From: Phaffia rhodozyma
Lineage: Eukaryota > Basidiomycota > Tremellomycetes > Cystofilobasidiales > Mrakiaceae
Assembly: GCA_014706385.1 (NCBI GenBank)
Contig: JACGZH010000006.1
Span: 124,001 to 188,000, forward strand
Length of the DNA: 64,000 bases
Direction: 5' to 3'
Positions 36,179-49,090 of this stretch are shown here, one piece after another. The position numbers and the translations under genes were made by a program. The notes below the pieces were generated by a model. It did not search any database, was not told where the DNA came from, and was given only the letters and a program-made list of their open reading frames with translations. How positions within the stretch are numbered: position 1 is the stretch's first letter; the number at the start of each line of letters is the position of its first letter.

Positions 36179-36627
36179 CTTCAGATCCCGTTCAAGTATC
36201 TAGATCTATCAATATTGATAACAACCCCAGACAAATAGTCGGATAAGAATAATGGAAGGGGTATAAGAAGAGTTGGAGGGTAGATGTCTGATGAAAGAAG
36301 GACTGAAAGAGATGCTGGTGGGAACAAGAGAGAGGGGAGAGTAAGAGAAGGTTCAAGGCAAGATGTTTGTTTCACTCCAGGCGAGATGGAGTTTTCCCTT
36401 TCTTGCCCGTGTAAGACTCATTTTGCCCGCGCGTTCGGAAACACATCATGTTCAGCCTACATTCATTCATACTCGCACACATGTAGAACACAAGGATTAT
36501 ACAGAAGAAAGAAACAGAGAGGAAGATGAAACGTATTGATATATACAATGTATACAACTCATACAATGTGGGAAGGCAGAAAGAGACGGATCCATTAACC
36601 TCACACCCAGTGCTGTCTGGGGAACAA

Positions 36628-38338
36628 CTACTCGGTCAGACTCCAGTTCCAACCACCTCCGATGCGAACCTCGTCAAACACCTTTTGCTGCATCTCTGTC
36701 TCCTCCCATTTCATCTTTTCTTCCTCGAGCTTTCCATCTCTGAGGCATCTGCCAACGGCGTCTGCCTGCCAATGCATCCCTCTGCCAGACGTGATGGGGT
36801 AATTCCTCGTAGTTGATTTCTCGGGAGAATGATCAGTCGCAAACAAGTGGATTGTGAAAGAGTTTGGGTAGCAAGATATACCGTGAAGAGTCAACGTGCC
36901 GAGTGTGCCAGTGACAACGATACTGTTAGGTGCGGTCGGAGTCGAGATCGAACAAGATACCGTAGCCTAAGATATCGTGTGAAGGGGGAGAGGGAACAGA
37001 TCATTAATATGGACCCCTAGGTCATAGAGTAGAACAGATGTAAAGGACAAAGTCGATCTACGAACTTGAGCTCCCAGCTTCTCATACTTCATGATATAGC
37101 TTGTGATTCCGTCGACACCCGTCCTGGGATCGAAAATTATGGACGGACTGATATCTGTAGGTGGTGTTCGTCCATTCTTTGGGTGCTGGAATAAGAACAA
37201 GGTAGGCCAAAGGAAAGAGTCTATAGCGTCCGGTTGACGATACTGATGTCAGTTCATTTATGAGAGGAAGACAAGCAAAGAGGAATGAACGTACAGGGAC
37301 CTAGATCAAACAGGGCACCTCCGGCCAGTGATGGGTTCAGCAGTCGATGTTCATGAGGTAGATCTGTTATGAAAACATGATAGACCAGATTATCCTATTA
37401 GTCAAATCGAGCATTGCCGGTCCGAGCTATCTACGTACGTGAAAGAGATATGATCTTACCTCCGAAATCTTTATCAAACCGAGAATCGATTCGCTTGATT
37501 TCCCCGATCTCGCCCCCAAAAACAACTTTTTGAGCAGGCTCGACGATAGGCTGGAAATATAAATAATTTGGAACGTAAGACGTCCGTTCAGTCTTGACAA
37601 CGCACGATTGAACATGACCGAGACAGCCGATAGACCGACCTGGAATCGCGTCCACACGGCTTCCATCACAAAGAGCTCTTTCTGTTTGGCAAGCGCAAAG
37701 AGCTCTGTCGCTTGTTTGGCCGAGATTGTGAATGGTTTCTCACACAGGACATTCTTTCCGGCGTTCAGTGCGTCCTTTACGTTCTCATAGTGCTGAGGAT
37801 GGGGTGTACCTATGTATACGCATTGGACATTCTGATGAAGCCATTGGAATGAGATAAAGACCTATGAGCAAAGTGAATCGAGAAAAGAACGATTCGTTTG
37901 TAACAGTAGCAAGGAGAATATCACGCGTACAGGGTCGTCGAACAAATCTTGATAGGTTCCATAAGGAGTGACGGTGTCTTTATCAACGATGTGTTGTTCG
38001 ATGAAAGACTGTGCTTTGTCAAGAGACCGCGACGCGACAGCGGTGATCTTGTGTGCGATGTCTGTGGTTCCTCGTCTATGATGGATAGGTATATGCGTAT
38101 AGGTGGGATGTAAGCAGGCTGAAACGGACATCATATCAGTCAACATGTGGTAAGACAACACTTACTCGGCGGGATTCAGTTGAATGTCCTGGGGAGGAGA
38201 GTGATCGGACCATTAGCTTTCCGACGCTAATGAGGGCAAAGGAGGATAACATACCTTGACAAAACTTTCTGCGATCAGCCCGGTAGAGATGATACCCCAT
38301 TTCACAGTATATGAGTTTGTAGACGAGGGATTTGACAT
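36628..38338 (-). CDS. Gfo/Idh/MocA-family NAD(P)-dependent oxidoreductase (dihydrodiol/D-xylose dehydrogenase-like)
   Basis: The start MSNPSSTNSYTVKWGIISTG at 38338 leads into the Rossmann GxIxTG turn. Later exons carry KITAVASRSLDKAQSFIEQH, the sugar-dehydrogenase motif VYIGTPHPQHYENVKDALNA with GKNVLCEKPFT (the EKP motif, catalytic Lys), KELFVMEAVWTRFQ, and GEIGEIKRIDSRF. LNPSLAGGALFDLGP follows, and the family C-terminal block GRGMHWQADAVGRCLRDGKL with EEEKMKWEET. The stop TAG is at 36628-36630. Members oxidise trans-dihydrodiols, D-xylose or related sugars with NAD(P)+; the substrate cannot be read from sequence. At least six introns. Confidence 0.87.
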
Positions 38339-39141
38339 GGTGGGATAATGGGATAATGGGATGATAGGATGATAGGATGATGATGTGATGGGGTGATGGG
38401 TGATGAGGAAGAGATGAATGAATTGAGAAAGATCTACCTCTGGGGTTTTACTTATGGCCTTCAGAAATGATCAGATCGGTTCTTCCACAGCAACATTGTC
38501 CATATAGTCATCTTATACTCTGCAAAGATGTATCCAAATAGATACGCCGAGCAAGAAACGCTCCCACGCAAGTACCATCAGCCTCCAGTCCTCCTCAACT
38601 GTATACATGACATCGAAGATACCATCGAAGTGATGGGGACGGCAAACGACGGGGGGCTTACGAAGTTAGCTAGAGCGCTCCATCGGACTTGTTAGGGTTC
38701 TAAAGTAGCCGGAATTATGCGTTGGCTACAACCTCCTGCCACGTGGCAAGACCCGAGGTTGATCGAAGTGGCTACAAATTACTCGACACCGCTTTTATGT
38801 CGATGCGTATCACCAGCTTAGGTGCTTGAAAGACACGTGGAACATCATGTGGCAACCCATAAACGGCACGGCACGGCAATCATTACGCGTGCTCGGCAGA
38901 CGGAAGAATTTGGAGTTTTCCATTGCCTCTTTCATCCCTCTTTTGAATCATCAACATCCTCACAGACGGTTTTACCTTCTCTCTTTCTCTTTTCTGGTGT
39001 GATCTCTCCGTTGGATTTCTCGTTACATCGGCGCATTCTCAAACACACATACACAACAGTTCTACCCTTCTTTTACCTTCAATTCACTTACACCAATAAG
39101 GCTGGGAAAGCCTTACCTCGGTCTCAGGTCTCCTTCCATAA
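38339..39141. promoter_or_regulatory. Divergent promoter dehydrogenase / PPR gene
   Basis: These are 803 bp between divergent starts. Right next to the dehydrogenase ATG is a short GGGATAAT/GGATGATA repeat block (38340-38403). CACGTG occurs at 38750-38755 and 38834-38839. A C/T-rich PPR leader begins at about 38930. Confidence 0.45.
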
Positions 39142-42100
39142 ATGCTCATCCTCCCCAAAGTATATCCCTTCCGTACACTTTCGTCCTTTTCCAGAGTCCT
39201 CAACCCGTCCAATTCGACAGCCTCATCTTCTTCACCTTCCATCTCCTCTTCTACTTCCTCGGGACCTGCAGGACATTCTCACCACCATCATCGTCACCAC
39301 CAACAACATGCAAATGTCCACCTTGACTATTCATCGCCATCCCAACACGTCATTGGAGGTGGTGGCCCGTTCACTAGCAACGCCTTCCTTCTCGGAGGAG
39401 GCGCCCTCACGAAGATCGATAACAGGCCAGGTACCTCGTTAGATGTAGGTGACTGGGCTCCGAGAATGGGAGGCAGAGGTGGAGCAGGGAGGAAAAAGAA
39501 GGATCAAAACGACAGCAAGGTGAGTGTTCCTTTCTTTCTCGCTATACCTATGTTCGCTCATGATAGCCTGGGCTATTAGAGTTTTTTCTTGTTCCTCGTT
39601 CCGAGCACAAGCTACACTTGACTATAAACTGCTCATCTGGATAGAACCAATCGCTCATAATATATCCTCTTCAACCTTTGATCACTTACACCCAACACAG
39701 GGCCATGGCATACCTCTCATAGGCTCGACCTCTTCATCTTCCGATCCATCCTCGGTTCTCGACGAAGACGACTGTCAAACATACAACAGCATCTTTGCTA
39801 AAATCCGCCAGGCCAACTCGGATGCTGCTGTCGTTCCGCCAACTTCTAGTTCTCAATTTGGTCCGGTCTCTCGATCGACTCCCATTCTGCCTACCATCAT
39901 TTCTGCACATCGCGCCGATCCCATCGAGATCAGAACGGTCGATACCTTGGAGGAAAGTCTGATCTCGACCAGCACTTCGACCATCAGAACCAACCCTCCA
40001 CGGTCTGCTTCCGAGACGATGCTCCGTCTTCCCGAAGTTCAACGAAAGCTGAGAAGCGCGTTCAGTCAGACTTCTGAGAACAAATCCGCAATGGCCCGTG
40101 CGCATAGGAGGCCAAGTAGGCTAAGGAGGCTCTCTGGCACCGAAACGGTAATTAATAAACTGGAGCCGACGATGAACCGTCAGGAGGCTAGTACAGAACA
40201 ACCAACCGAAACGACCGAGTTGAACTCTAGAGCGCCAGAAGTGAATGTCCGATCGAGATCTCCTCTTCGTGCTCCTGCAAAACCAAGAGTCCGATCATCT
40301 AGCTTCCCTTCCACGATCCTCCTTACCCCTCGACTTGACTTCACATCGGTTCCTTTGCTTCGTCGATCGCACTCTCTCTCGACCAGTTCAAAATATCGTA
40401 CCCCTTCCGCCGGCGAGTCAGACCCCGAGCTTTCCCCTCCTTCGGTCGTCATCAATGATGAGGGTGACGCTGTAGTGCTTGATTCGTTTAATTTCGATGC
40501 ATCTGAACAGACTTCTCAGCCGTTATTTTCTTCCCCTGCCCACACGGACAACCAACCTATTCAACCAATCTCCCAAACAGACCCGCTGAACTTGAGCCAA
40601 GCTCATGCGGTTATCTCCTCCACTTCTTCTCTACAGCCTGCACCCGGAATGGAGAACGTTAAAGAAGACGGAGCGCCTTGGGAAATTGTCCTTCTCCCTC
40701 CCATTCAACGACCGACGTCGACTAACATGGACCCAGCTGAACATTACTTCCAGAACGCCCTCATCAATGCCATGGATGCGAGGGATGAACGAGCTTTCCG
40801 TCTAGCTGCCGACGCCTACTGGGACTCTCAAACACTTCCGTTTGGGTCCGATCACTCGAACGTCCCGCTTCCTAAATTGACGGTTGAGACGATTAACTTG
40901 ATCCTTGATGGACTTCGTCAACTTCGACCACCTGGTGCACCAATAGATGAGATCAAGCAAACTTTCAAACGGATGCTAAATGCTGATATCCCTCCAGACC
41001 CAATTACCTATTTGACTCTTCTCGAGACTCTATTTGATCGAGAACTAGAGATCTCGGACGCCTTGGTCTTCCAGAAGCGTTGTGGAGAAATTCGGCCGGG
41101 CAGTTTCCTCGCTCATCCACCAGCGCTCAACTTCAAGCAACAACGTCCATTAGAAAGCTTGGTCCGCGAATTCAACCTTCCTCAAGCGATGGACATCTTT
41201 TTCGCCGCCTCCAGGTTCTATGTCGAGAACAAGAAGGTCTTCCCTAGGTTCTTGTACGGTAAAGCGGCCGAGGCCCTCGGTAGATCGACTAACGTCTCTA
41301 GATTGGCAACCAGTTTGTATAAGGAGATAAGATGGTTGATGAGTAAAGACATCATTCCTACCTCTGGCTTTATCAGCACTCAGATCTACACCGGTTTGCT
41401 CTCTGCCTTCTTCAACGACCGAAAGTTGGACTCAGCTGCACAACTTTTAGTGGACTTTGTAGACGATGACATAAATGGCAGGATAGGATGGATAGCTGAA
41501 GATGAAGAGTAAGTGTCTTTCTTGGTCTGGATAGGCGTCTGGGTGTTTCTTTTTTTTATTTGATTTTTTAGCGATCGCTAATGTTCACTTGTCCGTGGTT
41601 CCTTTGTTCTACAAAAAAGGGGACGAGCCGAAGAAAGGATCATGTTCTGGAATAGATACATCGAAGGCCACTTCCAGACTGGTCGAGTCAACGGCGCAAT
41701 GCAGCTTGTTCAAAATCTTCTGGACGGCTGTATAAGCCCTCAGACGAGCGTTGCCCCCGCCATTCGAGCTTCCACTCTGAATGTAGTGATCAAGCAGCTA
41801 CTTGATCGCAACGACGTCACTTCTGCCCTGTATTGGTTCGATGATTTCCTACCCGATAGCCCTAAGAAACATCCATCGACACCTCAGCTCACTCATCAGG
41901 CTTACGAACATTTCCTCGTTCATGCTATCAAGAAGGGTGATTGGGCACTATACGACAAGACGTTATTTGCAGCTCTAACCTTCTCGCCTGCTGGTTTCCA
42001 ACCTCGACCCGTCGATATTTCTCAAGGAATTCAGATCCATCTGTTGCAAATTCATCCTGATTCCACCCTTGAAACAATGGTAAAGCACGCCGATCGGATA

Positions 42101-45100
42101 CTTGGTTTGATTACGAAATGCGAGCAGTACCGCCAGTTAGAATATCTTTTACCTCCAAACTTGTCTCCTATTTTGCTCGCTTTGTTGGTCAAGGTGAAGA
42201 AGACAACGGTTTTCGAGGATGTCTATCGTCGGTCAATCCTCCACTTTGGTCCGGATTCGACTGAAGCGTTCAGGTTCCAAGATAGAATATTCGCCAACAT
42301 CGTCCATGATCTGACAACCGAAGGAGGTGTCTTTGTTGAATACACCGATAAGGAGAAACTGGACCTACTCGGAACGCTCGTTCGAATCGGAGTCTCACTC
42401 GATGTCCCACTTGATGTTTCTCACCCTGGTGTGGCCGAACGGGTCCTAGGCCTCTACAGCAAAGCCGTTCAGGATGTCGACGGTCGACTCGACAAGCTTG
42501 GTTTGAGCGCATCGACTGTTTGGGCCATCACAGAATGCGCATCCGTTCAAGATGTTCGATCAACATTCCCTCAAACTGGTCAGGCAAACAATACCATCGG
42601 TTTTGTCTCTGCGCTCATCAATGCTAGGCGAGCGACCGGAATGACTTACCAAATCAATTGGGCTTCGGCGGCAAGGACTTTGACGGAATGTCACGGGGTT
42701 GAATACGCTTCTAGATTGTTGGCGCTTCTAGGACCGGATGTTCTCCAGTTGTTGGGTTTACCTCCTCTCCGGGTTTACGGATCGGGCGCAGCATATGTGC
42801 CTTCAGCGGATATGGCTCCAAACTTGACAAACCAAACCGAGCCAGCGGCAGCCACGGAACAGAGCCAAGACACCGTCTCTGCTGTTGATGCTACCCTTGT
42901 TTCTGAAGCGGGCCGGCCTGTCGCTCTTGAGACTGAGCTTCCTGAGGCGGTCTCTCCATTAGAAACATCTGAGGGCCAATCGAGCGCTCCTATCAGTTTG
43001 AACGAACAAACGGCATCCGGGCCTGCTCCTGTCGTCGTTGCTACATCTACACCTTTACAGGCCACTGCTGCTCCTTTTGTACCTGGGTCTTCAGTGGCAT
43101 CGGCATCTTCGTCGTCTAGCTTGTTTGCTTCTACCCAAGACTCAGCCGAATCGTCAGCTGAGCGATCAAGGGAATCAACCATTCCCACATTTGATACTCC
43201 CAACGCCGACCTCTCCCGACGAACGTTCTTCGTGGACTCAAACCTTACTAGAGTAATCAACCTTCATCGTGTATCTTCTGCCAAGGTGACTCCCGTTCAA
43301 TCATACCAGGCCCTACGAGCGGGAATGGCAAAAAACCTTGTCGCCCATCATATCTGTCTGACACATCTAGTAGAAGCGCTGGGTAGAGCGAAGGAGCTCG
43401 AGAAGATGGTTGAAGTCCTTGAATTAGCTCATCATGTACTGTTCCTCACTAAACCTGATGATCTTGACAGCTGGGTCAAGATCGAATCGAACGCAATCAT
43501 CGCTTTCGCTCACTGTGGAGAGATGGAACGAGCCGCTTTCCACAGAACAAACATCATTCAAGCAGGAGGAGCACCTAGTGCTGATGCCTACGCCGCCCTG
43601 GTCAACGGAGCGAAAGATACCACGGATGATGCCGCTGTGGCTAGAGCGCTGTTTAGGGAATCGAAAGAATTGAACGTCAAGCCTACGTTGTTTTTGTACA
43701 ACACGATCATCTCGTCGTTGTCGAAAGCAAGAAAGGCAGAGGAGGCCATCGCGCTCTTCTATGAGGTTAAAGAGGTTGGGTTGAGCCCCTCGACTGTGAC
43801 TTATGGAGCTGTGATCGTGAGTCCCCATCAGATCTTTTCTTTATGATGGGAGGGGTCTTCTTTATTGAATTCTGACGATTCCTTCCTGGTGCTGATATGT
43901 AGAACGCGTGCTGCCGAGTTGGGAACTCTGAGCGAGCGATTGCTTTGTTTGATGAGATGACTTCTCAGTCGAACTTCAAACCTCGTGTTCATCCTTACAA
44001 GTACGTCTTGTTTCATCCTATTTATCTTTCCTTCAGGCGTTTACTTCAAACTCACTATTGGTCTCTTTTCTCCCGCCCTGACAGCACGATGATGCAATAC
44101 TTTATCACTTCCCACCCGGACCGAGAGCGTGTTTTGTACTACTACGACGAGCTTCTCAAAGCAAATATATCACCAACCTCACACACTTACAACCTACTCA
44201 TGCAAGCTTACGGATCGATCGAACCTGTTGATCTTCGAGCTATGCACAAGGTGTTTGAGGCCTTGATCCAGGCTCCTACAGCAGACGCTCGTCTAGAGGG
44301 AATTCATTGGGCAACTTTGATCAACTGCCACGGAAATGTCAACAGGGGTTCGTTTAAATTTCTCTTTTACTTCAGATTAGGCCGGAACTGATTGAGTGAC
44401 ATATTCTCTCTTGAATCGACAGACTTGGACACCGCCTTGGAGATCTTCGATTCAATCACTCAGCGAACAGCGAATGCTCCGACGTTTGGTAAACGACAAT
44501 CACCCGTCCTGCCTGATGCCGTCTGCTGGGAGGCTCTCTTCAACGCTGTGCTCATGCAGTAAGTTCTGCATTGACATCATTTTATTGCGATTGGCATGGA
44601 TGAAACAGTTACCTGACATCGTGCTTCTCTTCTCGAATAGCAAACGATTTGATGTTTTGGAGAAATACTTGGACAGGATGATCGCTAATGGCGCTAAAAC
44701 GACGACGTATATTCAGAACGTCTTGATCAAAGGATTTGCCTCGGAGAATCAGATTGAACGAGCACGAGCAATCTTTGAGCGGATGCAAGATCCCGCCATG
44801 GGTATGTGTTTCCTTGCCTTTCATGTCTTCCTGATTCCCTCCCTTTCTGGTTTTGAAGCGCGTCCGGGCTCACCCTGGATACTTTTGATTGGGACTATGA
44901 TAGGTATTGCTGCCAACAGTACCGAAGTTCCTGCAGGTGTCGTTTATAGGATGCCTTCTACATATGAGACGATGGTCCGAGCCGAGTTAGGTTTTGGAGA
45001 GAGACATCGGGCTGTTGAACTCTGCGAGCGAATGGAAGCTCGACTATGTACGTATCTCTCCGTTTCTATCGTGTTCTCTCAAGGCGCTCTTTAACTGACT

Positions 45101-45221
45101 TGTTGATGATCAATATTCGTCTAACGGCGACCTAGTCCCTCCTTCGGTCATGACTCATGTTCGGTCTTTGATCGCTGGCACGCCGAGTGCTGGAAGCTCG
45201 AACTCTGAGCCCTTGGCTTGA
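39142..45221 (+). CDS. Large pentatricopeptide-repeat (PPR) protein, probably mitochondrial
   Basis: At least eight exons (39142-39519, 39701-about 41510, about 41622-43816, then smaller ones) give about 1,750 residues. The N-terminus MLILPKVYPFRTLSSFSRVL is basic, hydroxylated and lacks acids, as expected for a mitochondrial presequence, and is followed by Ser and His-rich tracts. The central part is helical (LNAVIK-type repeats are weak). The C-terminal 400 residues show clear PPR units: FLYNTIISSLSKARKAEEAI, LSPSTVTYGAVI, ISPTSHTYNLLMQAYGS and IQNVLIKGFASENQIERARA. Fungal PPR proteins of this size act in mitochondrial mRNA stability or translation (Pet309/Cya5-like). Orthology is not proven. 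It is the largest gene in the window. Confidence 0.85.
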
Positions 45222-45788
45222 CTGAGAGGTTGAAGATACTTTACTCATATGATTTCCATGTCGCTCTACTGTATTCTCTTCTGCTTGTTTCTCTGATCTT
45301 TCTTTGCTCATTTTCGTCTTCATCTCTCCTTATGCCTATCCTTTCCTTCCTTCTGTTTCGCTGAACTTGAAGGCCATATATAGTTTAAACTTGCTTCTTT
45401 TCCTTCTTTCGAAATTTATCAACCTGTTTGTTTACCGAGCCTTTTGACTTTGTAGAATAGGCACGGATCTTGACTACTAGTGTCTGATATGAAATATGTG
45501 TTTCCTAACGATGTTTCTTACAAAGGAGAGCGAAAAGTACTGGTAGAGAGCAGGAAGTGAATGAGAGAATGAGGCGGATCACCATGGCAACCCGATAATT
45601 TTCGATTACCCCTTCATAAAATATCCTTGTATCGACCCACACGGTTCGGACACCTATCCTCTTCAATACCTATACAGCACACAGCACACACCTCGTTACA
45701 TCTTAACTCTTTCGCAAGAGATCAATTCCTGTTTGTATAATCCATCCCATCCTTTTCGTTTCCGAGGTTCTAGAACAAAGTTTTCAAA
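45222..45788. promoter_or_regulatory. Intergenic PPR 3' / IMP4 promoter
   Basis: This is a 567 bp tandem gap. A CAGCACACAGCACACACC run sits at 45676-45693, upstream of IMP4. Nothing else recognised. Confidence 0.4.
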
Positions 45789-47436
45789 ATGGTACGCCTA
45801 CCTTCGATGTCTGCTACAATCTATCGGATTGGCTTCTTTCGATGCAGAACGTCGGTCTCTGATTGTACAACCCATGTTGTTCTTTCCCCTGCTTACGAAA
45901 TTTCATGTCTTACGGGGAACAGCTTCGAAGACAAGCTAGAGAGCGCAGAGAGTATATCTACAAGAAGGCAAATGAGGCACAGGAGAGGTCGACGTATGAC
46001 CGAAAGCAGAAGATGAAGGACGCGTTGGCAGCGGGGAAACAACTGCCTACAGAGTTGAGAAGGGAGGCTAGGGAAATCGGAAAAGACTTGAAGTATGATG
46101 AAGCTCAAACCGGTTAGTTGGTTCTCTCTGCTTTGCATGCGTGCTGTTTTCGCCATAGAGAGAGTGTTTGTGTGTATGTGTATGTGTGCGTTGGTGGGGT
46201 CAGGACTACCCAACGATGTGGTGTGTCTGGGCTAAGTAGGAGGCAGAAGTAGAGGTCAATAAAGACATTCTGGCTAAAGACATATGTACTAACTCTTTGC
46301 TCACTTCTCTTTGGTGCTTGGAAGACCCGACGGACCATGTGGACGATGAGTACTCCCGAGCGGGTGTGTACGACCCAAAGATCCTCCTGACGACATCCCG
46401 TGATCCATCCTCTAAACTTCTTCAGTTTGCTAAAGTCAGCTCTCTCTTTCACTGTCTTTCCTCATACGGATTTTCTTTTGGCAGGCTGACTGATCTCTTT
46501 TACGTGGTTTTATTGTTTAATCAGGAAATGAGATTGGTCCTTCCGAATTCGCATCGTATAAATCGAGGAGGATACGTGGTTAAGGATCTAGCAGAGGCTT
46601 GCCGGGCAAACGATATCACTGATCTGGTTGTCGTTCATGAACACCGAGGTGTACCCGGTAAGGCCTTTCCTTGTTCTCCTCCATCGAGGATTTTTTATTG
46701 GATTCTTTCCGTCTCCACATGCTAATCAAACCATCAAATTATCTTATCAAATCTTCTCTGCTTCTTGTTAGACGCCTTGATCGTCTCTCACTTTCCTCAT
46801 GGCCCGACCGTCTACTTTACGCTCCACAACGTTGTTCTTAGACACGACATTGCTTCTCATGCGACATCTACCGTTTCGGAGCAGTACCCTCATCTGATCT
46901 TTGACGGTTTCGAGAGCAGATTAGGGAAGAGAGTCATGGATGTTTTGAGGTTCTTGTTCCCGGTGCCGAAGGAAGATTCGAAGAGAGTGATGACATTTGC
47001 GAACGAGGGTGACTTTATCAGCTTTAGGTCAGCCTTTCTTCTCCCTTTGCCTCTTGGCTTTTGATTTTTCATTCATTCATTCATTGCATTGCAACAAGTA
47101 AAAGAGGAACCGAAACCAACTGATCATGTGGGATTTTTCTTCATATATCAATTAACACGAAAATAGGCATCATGTCTTCGCAAAAACGTCCCATAAGTCC
47201 GTCGAGTTGGCCGAGGTTGGACCTCGATTTGACATGAAGCGTACGTATCAACCCGTCCTCTTCCATCAACTACAAGCTATACATTTGTCTAACACCTCTT
47301 TTCCTCTTCTTCGCTGCTCTATTGATGCCTTACAGCGTACGAGATTAGACAGGGCACGATCGAACAGACCGAGGCTGATCTCGAATGGGTTCTGAGGCAA
47401 TACTCGAATACAGGCCGAAAGAAACAGAACTTATAG
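45789..47436 (+). CDS. IMP4: U3 snoRNP protein Imp4 (Brix domain)
   Basis: Seven exons: 45789-45791 (ATG only), 45923-46112, 46325-46434, 46525-46657, 46772-47027, 47167-47240, 47336-47436; phases close to 288 residues. The ATG-only first exon, spliced at ATG|GTACGC to GAACAG|CTTCGA, restores the family N-terminus [17 protein letters not shown]; reading instead from the in-frame ATG at 45905 would give [10 protein letters not shown]. The Brix domain shows [74 protein letters not shown] and [18 protein letters not shown]. Imp4 works with Imp3 and Mpp10 in the SSU processome to dock U3 snoRNA on pre-18S rRNA. Confidence 0.95.
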
Positions 47437-47455
47437 ATCGAAATATGTAATATAC

Positions 47456-47791
47456 ATGAAGTCTTTCTCTTTTACCTCCCTTCTTTCCCTTTTCCCCCTA
47501 TTCTTGAGCTATATGTGTGCAACACTCTTGTCTGAATCTTCCGGAAACGGATACAGGGAGACTCGGCCGAGTTTGCGAAAATTGTTTTCAGGTAATAGAC
47601 CTCAAGGCCCATCACACCAAACCCATGTCTCATGCGGGCTACTACCTATCCTCCCCTCATCTCTCGTATCTTTCTCTTTGATCTTTGTTCCCTCTCCACA
47701 GAACCAGAAAGTGTCCACGTATGCCGAGACGTTCGCTCTCGTTTCAGCAGGCGCAGTTGGGCTCGGGATTAAAGAGGGGACGATAACTTGA
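47456..47791 (+). CDS. Doubtful short ORF with signal-peptide-like start
   Basis: An ATG 20 nt after the IMP4 stop opens 111 codons beginning MKSFSFTSLLSLFPLFLSYM, which looks like a cleavable signal sequence. The frame also carries a typical splice acceptor (TCTCCACAG at about 47693-47701) and donor-like GTAATA at about 47592, so the region might be a small spliced gene or only a 3' UTR. No family recognised. Confidence 0.15.
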   Translation: MKSFSFTSLLSLFPLFLSYMCATLLSESSGNGYRETRPSLRKLFSGNRPQGPSHQTHVSCGLLPILPSSLVSFSLIFVPSPQNQKVSTYAETFALVSAGAVGLGIKEGTIT

Positions 47792-47943
47792 TGGGTAGGT
47801 AGGTTTGGGCGCTGTTCTGTCGGCGATGGCGTGTGTTCTGTTCGATGCAGCGTAAATGAGGTTGAGAAAGAAAGGAGTATAGATAAGATACGTGATCTAG
47901 ATAAATGGCAAGCAAAAGGGTTGAGACTACAAGAAGATCATGA

Positions 47944-49090
47944 CTAACCTAACGGCTGGATTATTCCGACCCAGTCAACAAAACTCTCGACCAATACTCT
48001 CACGTCCAGCTTTGGATATGTATCCCTCTTTCTTTTGGACGGAGTGAACGGATCAGATTCTGATAGAGGTTGATCGATGGGAGGGATGATTATGGGTAGT
48101 GAGATTGACAAGGCTTGAGCATCTAGCAGGAGGAGTTGAGTAGCGGGTGTACTGTAGGAAGAGACAAGAATAACGAGGCAGATGATAGATCAAACGTATG
48201 TCGGCCGTGATGAATGCGAGAGCTGTGTAAGACTTACTCTGGTGGCCGGCGCTCATTGAGATGATCGACTGTAGAGATAGCCAGGGTGAGGAGGGAGCCA
48301 TATTGGGATTGATCGACCCTTTTGGAAGAGACGAACACGTTACAACTTATCAGTAGTTTGCTCTTGCAGAATCTAAAGGAAGGACTTATTGCGTACGTTG
48401 GTCTTGGTCTCCACTCAGGCTCATGATCTCCGTCTTGTTCCACAAACCCTCCAAAGAATGAGGACAGCTCATGTAAGATGATCAACCGAGGAAAGCTTTC
48501 CAGTCGCGTCGGGTCTTCAGACCGGATGTGAATGGGTTTACGCGTCGAATCTGACACGAGCGTATCATCAGTGGACAGGAGAGAGAGGAGAAGTGCCAGA
48601 TGCGTCGCAGTAGGCGCATATCGGATCTGAACGGGAGCAGCAGACAAGAAGATCAGCTAGGATGTAACTAGAGCTATGGCTAATGAATTCATACACCATC
48701 AAACGCATGACGTATAGCGTCCTTCGCTCGGAGAGAAAGAAGAGAGACCGAAGGCCTCACCTTCACTCTGTCGAGCGTTTTGGACAGTCGAGCTCTCCCA
48801 GCCTCTGTTTTGAACCAAAGATTTCCATCTTTCATGAGAGCTGAAGACCATTCGTTTTCGTTCTTGGAGAGGATCAGTACACTGCCCTTGGAACCGTCCT
48901 TGTCATGGCTATCACCTGGTTGATCTGTAGACAAAAGACCAAGAGCTATATGCACAGCGGACGATCCAGGAAGCGGACCGAGGATGGCCAGCGAGTTCGG
49001 AGCCGAGGGGAGGTTATATCTGGGGATGTAATTCGTAGGAGACGAGGAGTCGTATGAAGCAGGAAGAACGGTATGCAGGCTGATGGCCAT
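47944..49090 (-). CDS. Unknown protein, possible degenerate RecA-like fold
   Basis: ATG at 49090 and TAG at 47944-47946, three or four exons. The N-terminus is MAISLHTVLPASYDSSSPTN. LAILGPLPGSSAVHIALGLL sits where a Walker A loop would be but lacks the GKS/T. Further on, FPRLIILHELSSFFGGF resembles a Walker B strand with Glu in place of Asp. A short exon TLAISTVDHLNERRPP is followed by TPATQLLLLDAQALSISLPI and a basic SKRKRD, ending VESFVDWVGIIQPLG. This layout is reminiscent of small RecA-paralogue-like proteins (Shu complex/SWSAP1, Elp6), but I cannot identify it. The 3' ends of this gene and IMP4 are convergent. Confidence 0.6.
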
